The notes below the pieces were generated by a model that was given only the letters and a program-made list of their open reading frames with translations, was not told the DNA's origin and did no database searches. From Ignavibacteriota bacterium (GTDB lineage: Bacteria > Bacteroidota > Ignavibacteria > Ignavibacteriales > Melioribacteraceae), in the NCBI GenBank assembly GCA_013112585.1, contig JABFGH010000026.1:1-64000 (forward strand): a DNA stretch of 64,000 bases. The letters run 5' to 3'. The position numbers and the translations under genes are program-made. The first letter of the stretch is position 1; every line of letters starts with the position of its first letter. Shown here in pieces: positions 60,954-64,000 of the stretch.

Positions 60954-61766
60954 ATGAAAATACCTGTAGTAAAATACTTACGCCGACCTACAATTGAGCA
61001 GAACATTTACAATTTTTTTGCTACCATTACAGGACTTACAATTTTTTCTTTTGAATTTTTTAAAAATGTTTTCATTCCCCCTTATGATGTTGGCGAAATA
61101 AAAAGGCACATGGATGAATTAGGAGTAAAAACTTTTCCGATAGTAAGCATAACCGGAATTGTTATCGGGTTAGTTATGGCAATGCAGCTTCAGCCTGTAA
61201 TGGAAAGATTCGGAGCATCCGACTTTCTTCCCGCTACTCTTTCCTTATCGATAGTTAGGGAATTGGGACCGGTTATTACCGCGCTGATTTTTGCAGGCAG
61301 AGTAAGTTCAGGTATTGGTGCTGAACTCGGTTCGATGAGAGTTACCGAGCAAATTGATGCAATGGAAGTTTCAGCTGTTCATCCCTTTAAATATTTAGTT
61401 GTTACAAGAATTTTTGCAACAACAATGATACTGCCAATCCTTACAATCTATGTAATTTTTCTTTCGCTATTCGGAGGTTACATTGCAGTAATTATTGTTG
61501 ACAACATGAGTCCGGCTTACTACGTAAATTCAATTTTATCATCAATGAAATTTGGTGATTTTATTCCGGCAATTGCTAAAACTTTTGTGTTCGGCTACAT
61601 TGTTGGCTTAGTTGGCTGCTATAAAGGTTTTACAACAGACGGCGGTACAGAAGGAGTAGGACGTTCAGCAACTACTGCAGTTGTTATCGCCTCACTCCTA
61701 ATTCTTTTATTCGACACAGTTTTAGTTAAAATTACATTAATCTTATGGCCGACACTCGACGCGTAG
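60954..61766 (+). CDS. mlaE: MlaE-family lipid transport permease
   Basis: The 270-residue permease has five or six helices; MlaE signatures are SIVRELGPVITALIFAGRVSSGIGAE (residues about 90-115, read in two pieces), MRVTEQIDAMEVSAV (about 119) and YKGFTTDGGTEGVGRSATTAVV (about 222). It works with MlaF and MlaD in phospholipid movement between the two membranes. The end overlaps the mlaF start by 22 bases, so one operon. Confidence 0.9.
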   Translation: MKIPVVKYLRRPTIEQNIYNFFATITGLTIFSFEFFKNVFIPPYDVGEIKRHMDELGVKTFPIVSITGIVIGLVMAMQLQPVMERFGASDFLPATLSLSIVRELGPVITALIFAGRVSSGIGAELGSMRVTEQIDAMEVSAVHPFKYLVVTRIFATTMILPILTIYVIFLSLFGGYIAVIIVDNMSPAYYVNSILSSMKFGDFIPAIAKTFVFGYIVGLVGCYKGFTTDGGTEGVGRSATTAVVIASLLILLFDTVLVKITLILWPTLDA

Positions 61767-62503
61767 AAATAAAAAATCTATCAAAAGGATTTGGTGACAA
61801 GGTTGTTCTCGACGGCATTTCACTTCATGTAGATATTGGTGAAAACCTTGTTGTGTTTGGAAGAAGCGGTTCCGGTAAAAGTGTACTGCTTAAGTGTTTG
61901 ATTGGATTAATTAAAGCAGATAGCGGTGAAATTTATATTAATGGTAAATTTATTCCCGACTTAACACAAAATGAGTTGAATAAAGTAAGAAAAAATATCG
62001 GCTTTCTTTTTCAAAGTGCTGCTTTATATGATTCCATGAGCGTACGTGAAAATTTAGAATTTCCGTTAAAGCGGCTTTTTGATTTTAGCCAAACAGAAAT
62101 CGATGAAAAAGTTATGCAGACTTTAGAACACGTATCTTTAACTGAAGCAGTTGATAAAGCCCCATCTGAATTATCGGGCGGAATGAGAAAAAGAATTGGG
62201 CTTGCAAGATCGATTATAACCGAACCGGAGTTGATGCTTTATGACGAACCCACTACCGGTTTAGACCCGATAAGTTCAAAAGAAATTAGCGCACTTATAT
62301 TGGAACTACAGAAAAAATTAAATATGACATCAATTGTAGTTACTCATGATGTAACTTGTGCGCAAATTATTGCAGATAGAGCAATATTTTTAGGAGACGG
62401 GAAAGTCAGGTTCGAAGGAGATATGGATTCACTTTCAAATTCCGATCATCCTTTTCTACGTGATTTTTTCAGTCATAATATTATTAATGAGCAGGAGAAT
62501 TAA
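61745..62503 (+). CDS. mlaF: MlaF-like ABC transporter ATPase
   Basis: The 252-residue ATP-binding subunit has Walker A FGRSGSGKSVLLK (about 38-50), signature LSGGMRKRIGLARSI (about 143), Walker B LMLYDEPTTGLDP (about 161-173) and switch His in VVTHDVTCA. The start codon is inside mlaE (22-base overlap) and its stop is directly followed by the mlaD ATG. It drives the MlaE-MlaD lipid transport complex. Confidence 0.9.
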   Translation: MADTRRVEIKNLSKGFGDKVVLDGISLHVDIGENLVVFGRSGSGKSVLLKCLIGLIKADSGEIYINGKFIPDLTQNELNKVRKNIGFLFQSAALYDSMSVRENLEFPLKRLFDFSQTEIDEKVMQTLEHVSLTEAVDKAPSELSGGMRKRIGLARSIITEPELMLYDEPTTGLDPISSKEISALILELQKKLNMTSIVVTHDVTCAQIIADRAIFLGDGKVRFEGDMDSLSNSDHPFLRDFFSHNIINEQEN

Positions 62504-63553
62504 ATGTTAAAACATCTCGAAGGCGCGAGACTCGGTTTGTTTATATTCCTTGGCACTGTATTAATTGTTTTATCAATTTTTTTAATCGGTAATAGGGAAT
62601 CACTTTTTGTAAGCAGCATTTATGTTAAAACTTATTTTACTACGGTTGAAGGATTGAAAGCCGGCGCACCGGTAAGAATGAGCGGCTATACAATAGGCAG
62701 TGTTAGAAGTATTTCTCTCGCGAATGATACTTCCGGCAGAGTTGAAGTAGAAATGAGAATTGAAACTGATGTTCGTCAGTTTTTAAGGCTCGATAGTGAA
62801 GCATCGGTTGAAACTGAAGGATTAGTCGGTAAAAAAATTGTTAATATTACCGCCGGTTCACCCGATTTAGAAATTGTTGCAGAAGGCGGAATAATAAAAT
62901 CGAAAGACCCGATTAACATTACAGCTATTATAAGAGAAACCAGAGACTTAATGGCTTATCTAAATGATATAACGAAAGACTTTTCAAGTATTGTTGCAAA
63001 AATTAATTCCGGTGAAGGCACAATTGGTAAATTGGTTAATGATGATGAACTTTATACATCAACGGTAAGCATTACTAAAACTGCCGATACGAGTTTAGCT
63101 GCAATTACAAACAGAATGAACGAGGTAACAGATTTTATTGTTGATCTTGGTACCGGTTTCGAAAGCATTGTTTCAAATGTTGATACATCAATTACTGAAA
63201 TTAAAATGCTGATTGATAATGTAAAAAAAGGGGAAGGTGTAATAGGCGCGCTGTTTGCCGATGAAAGCTCCTACGATTCAATTAAAACTGTAATTTCAAA
63301 TTTGGTTTCAACTACAAATTATGCGGCAGATGGTGCAGCCAGTTTTGCCGAAAATATGGAGGCACTTAAACACAATTGGCTTTTCAAAGCTTACTTTGAG
63401 GAAAGAGGATATTGGGATAAAGCTGAATTTGAAGTTCAATTGGATAACAGAATTGAAGAGGTAAACAAGAAGAAAGAAATTTTAGAGCAGAAAATTCAAG
63501 AGTTGAAAGAACTTGAAAAACGTGTTGATAATTCCTCAACCAAAAATAATTAG
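62504..63553 (+). CDS. mlaD: MlaD-like MCE-domain protein
   Basis: The 349-residue protein has one N-terminal transmembrane helix (about 8-28) and an MCE domain (about 35-125): VKTYFTTVEGLKAGAPVRMSG and EGLVGKKIVNITAG. A long helical region (about 150-349) ends in a charged coiled coil (KKKEILEQKIQELKELEKRV). Longer than E. coli MlaD (183 residues), as in many non-proteobacterial MCE proteins, possibly forming a tunnel across the periplasm. Third gene of the mlaEFD operon; its stop overlaps the convergent methyltransferase gene. Confidence 0.88.
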   Translation: MLKHLEGARLGLFIFLGTVLIVLSIFLIGNRESLFVSSIYVKTYFTTVEGLKAGAPVRMSGYTIGSVRSISLANDTSGRVEVEMRIETDVRQFLRLDSEASVETEGLVGKKIVNITAGSPDLEIVAEGGIIKSKDPINITAIIRETRDLMAYLNDITKDFSSIVAKINSGEGTIGKLVNDDELYTSTVSITKTADTSLAAITNRMNEVTDFIVDLGTGFESIVSNVDTSITEIKMLIDNVKKGEGVIGALFADESSYDSIKTVISNLVSTTNYAADGAASFAENMEALKHNWLFKAYFEERGYWDKAEFEVQLDNRIEEVNKKKEILEQKIQELKELEKRVDNSSTKNN

Positions 63554-64000
63554 TGTTTCTTTTCACCTACATACTGAATAACCGAAGCTGTTCCATTGTG
63601 TAAATCTCCCTCGTTCAGGTGTATGGTTTCATTTGAAAATTTAATTATATCTAAATCCTGAAAGTCTTCAAAGATATCTTCTAATGAATAGAGAAGGTCA
63701 ATATTCTTAGGTCCGCCGGTGTCGTTTTTAATTTGACTTTTTTCAAAAACTTCTAAAATTATCTTGCCATTTGGTTTTAATATATCAATAACATTCTTGT
63801 GAACTTTATTTCTATCTTTTTCATTCAGGTGGAGATAAATAATTACGGCAGCATCAAAATTATTTTCTTCAAAATCAAATTTAGTAACATCGCCAACCAT
63901 ATAATTAAGATTAACATTTTCCTGCTCGGCAAGTTTCAGAGCTTTTAATTTTCCTGCTTCGCTGTAATCAACCGCATCTACATCCCAGCCTAACTTGGCG
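63550..64000 (-). CDS. 3' part of a class I SAM-dependent methyltransferase, cut by window edge
   Basis: The frame stays open from 63550 past an internal ATG (63900) to the window end, so the gene starts beyond 64000. About 149 C-terminal residues are visible: LGWDVDAVDYSEAGKLKAL (motif II region), GDVTKFDFEENNFDAAVII (motifs III-IV), LKPNGKIILEVFEKSQ and a tail HNGTASVIQYVGEKKH. The pattern resembles TehB-like small-molecule methyltransferases. The SAM GxGxG loop lies outside the window. Stops overlap convergently with mlaD. Confidence 0.8.
   Translation of the reverse strand, partial: AKLGWDVDAVDYSEAGKLKALKLAEQENVNLNYMVGDVTKFDFEENNFDAAVIIYLHLNEKDRNKVHKNVIDILKPNGKIILEVFEKSQIKNDTGGPKNIDLLYSLEDIFEDFQDLDIIKFSNETIHLNEGDLHNGTASVIQYVGEKKH

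Overview
The window looks like a chromosomal segment of an AT-rich member of the Bacteroidota/Ignavibacteriota side of the tree, most likely an Ignavibacteriales-type organism. The evidence is indirect but consistent: two secreted proteins end in the type IX secretion sorting domain (with the motif YPNPFNPTT), and there are a PorV/PorQ-like outer-membrane protein, a GldA/GldF/GldG-type ABC cluster, a GWxTD-domain protein, CarboxypepD_reg/TonB receptors, and a promoter of the TAnnTTTG type. No rRNA, tRNA, CRISPR array, phage or complete insertion sequence was seen.

Layout. 1-1149: a truncated gene start, an isolated terminator, word-repeat DNA, and two tiny membrane-peptide genes behind a CRP-like operator. 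1150-3771: valS. 4086-14886 (minus): a curli (type VIII secretion) locus in the order xre regulator, csgE, csgF, csgG, structured leader, four large curlin-repeat proteins, a csgB-like protein, and a PD40 lipoprotein. 15125-23027: an M28 peptidase, a PorV-like protein, a DUF4340/gldG/gldF/gldA operon and a YciI protein. 23626-28155: two T9SS cargo proteins. 28393-35955: trhO, then a long co-directional minus run zur-znuA-znuC-znuB-lgt-PD40 lipoprotein-unknown-rRNA methyltransferase. 36200-39348: a radical SAM protein and an AbgT transporter. 39532-43324: a two-gene restriction-modification unit.

43567-50730 (plus) is the most striking metabolic block. It holds a trans-3-hydroxy-L-proline dehydratase-type enzyme, a POT peptide transporter, an M24 Xaa-Pro peptidase, a proline dehydrogenase, an aldolase closely resembling 4-hydroxy-2-oxoglutarate aldolase (HOGA1), and an alanine/serine-glyoxylate aminotransferase. 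Read together these form most of an animal-mitochondrion-like route from imported proline/hydroxyproline peptides to pyruvate and glycine. The proline dehydrogenase gene is bracketed by two copies, in opposite orientation, of a 153-169 bp MITE-like element.

50838-64000: a TonB receptor with its lipoprotein partner, rimO, a GWxTD protein, a PfkB kinase, a BamA/TamA-like protein, rnhB, a YraN protein, an mlaE-mlaF-mlaD lipid transport operon, and the 3' part of a methyltransferase gene that runs off the window.

Intergenic DNA is unusually rich in short-period word repeats (7-bp and 11-bp units), dispersed palindromes and hairpins. One 18-bp palindrome found in the MITE-like element also sits in frame inside a T9SS cargo gene.
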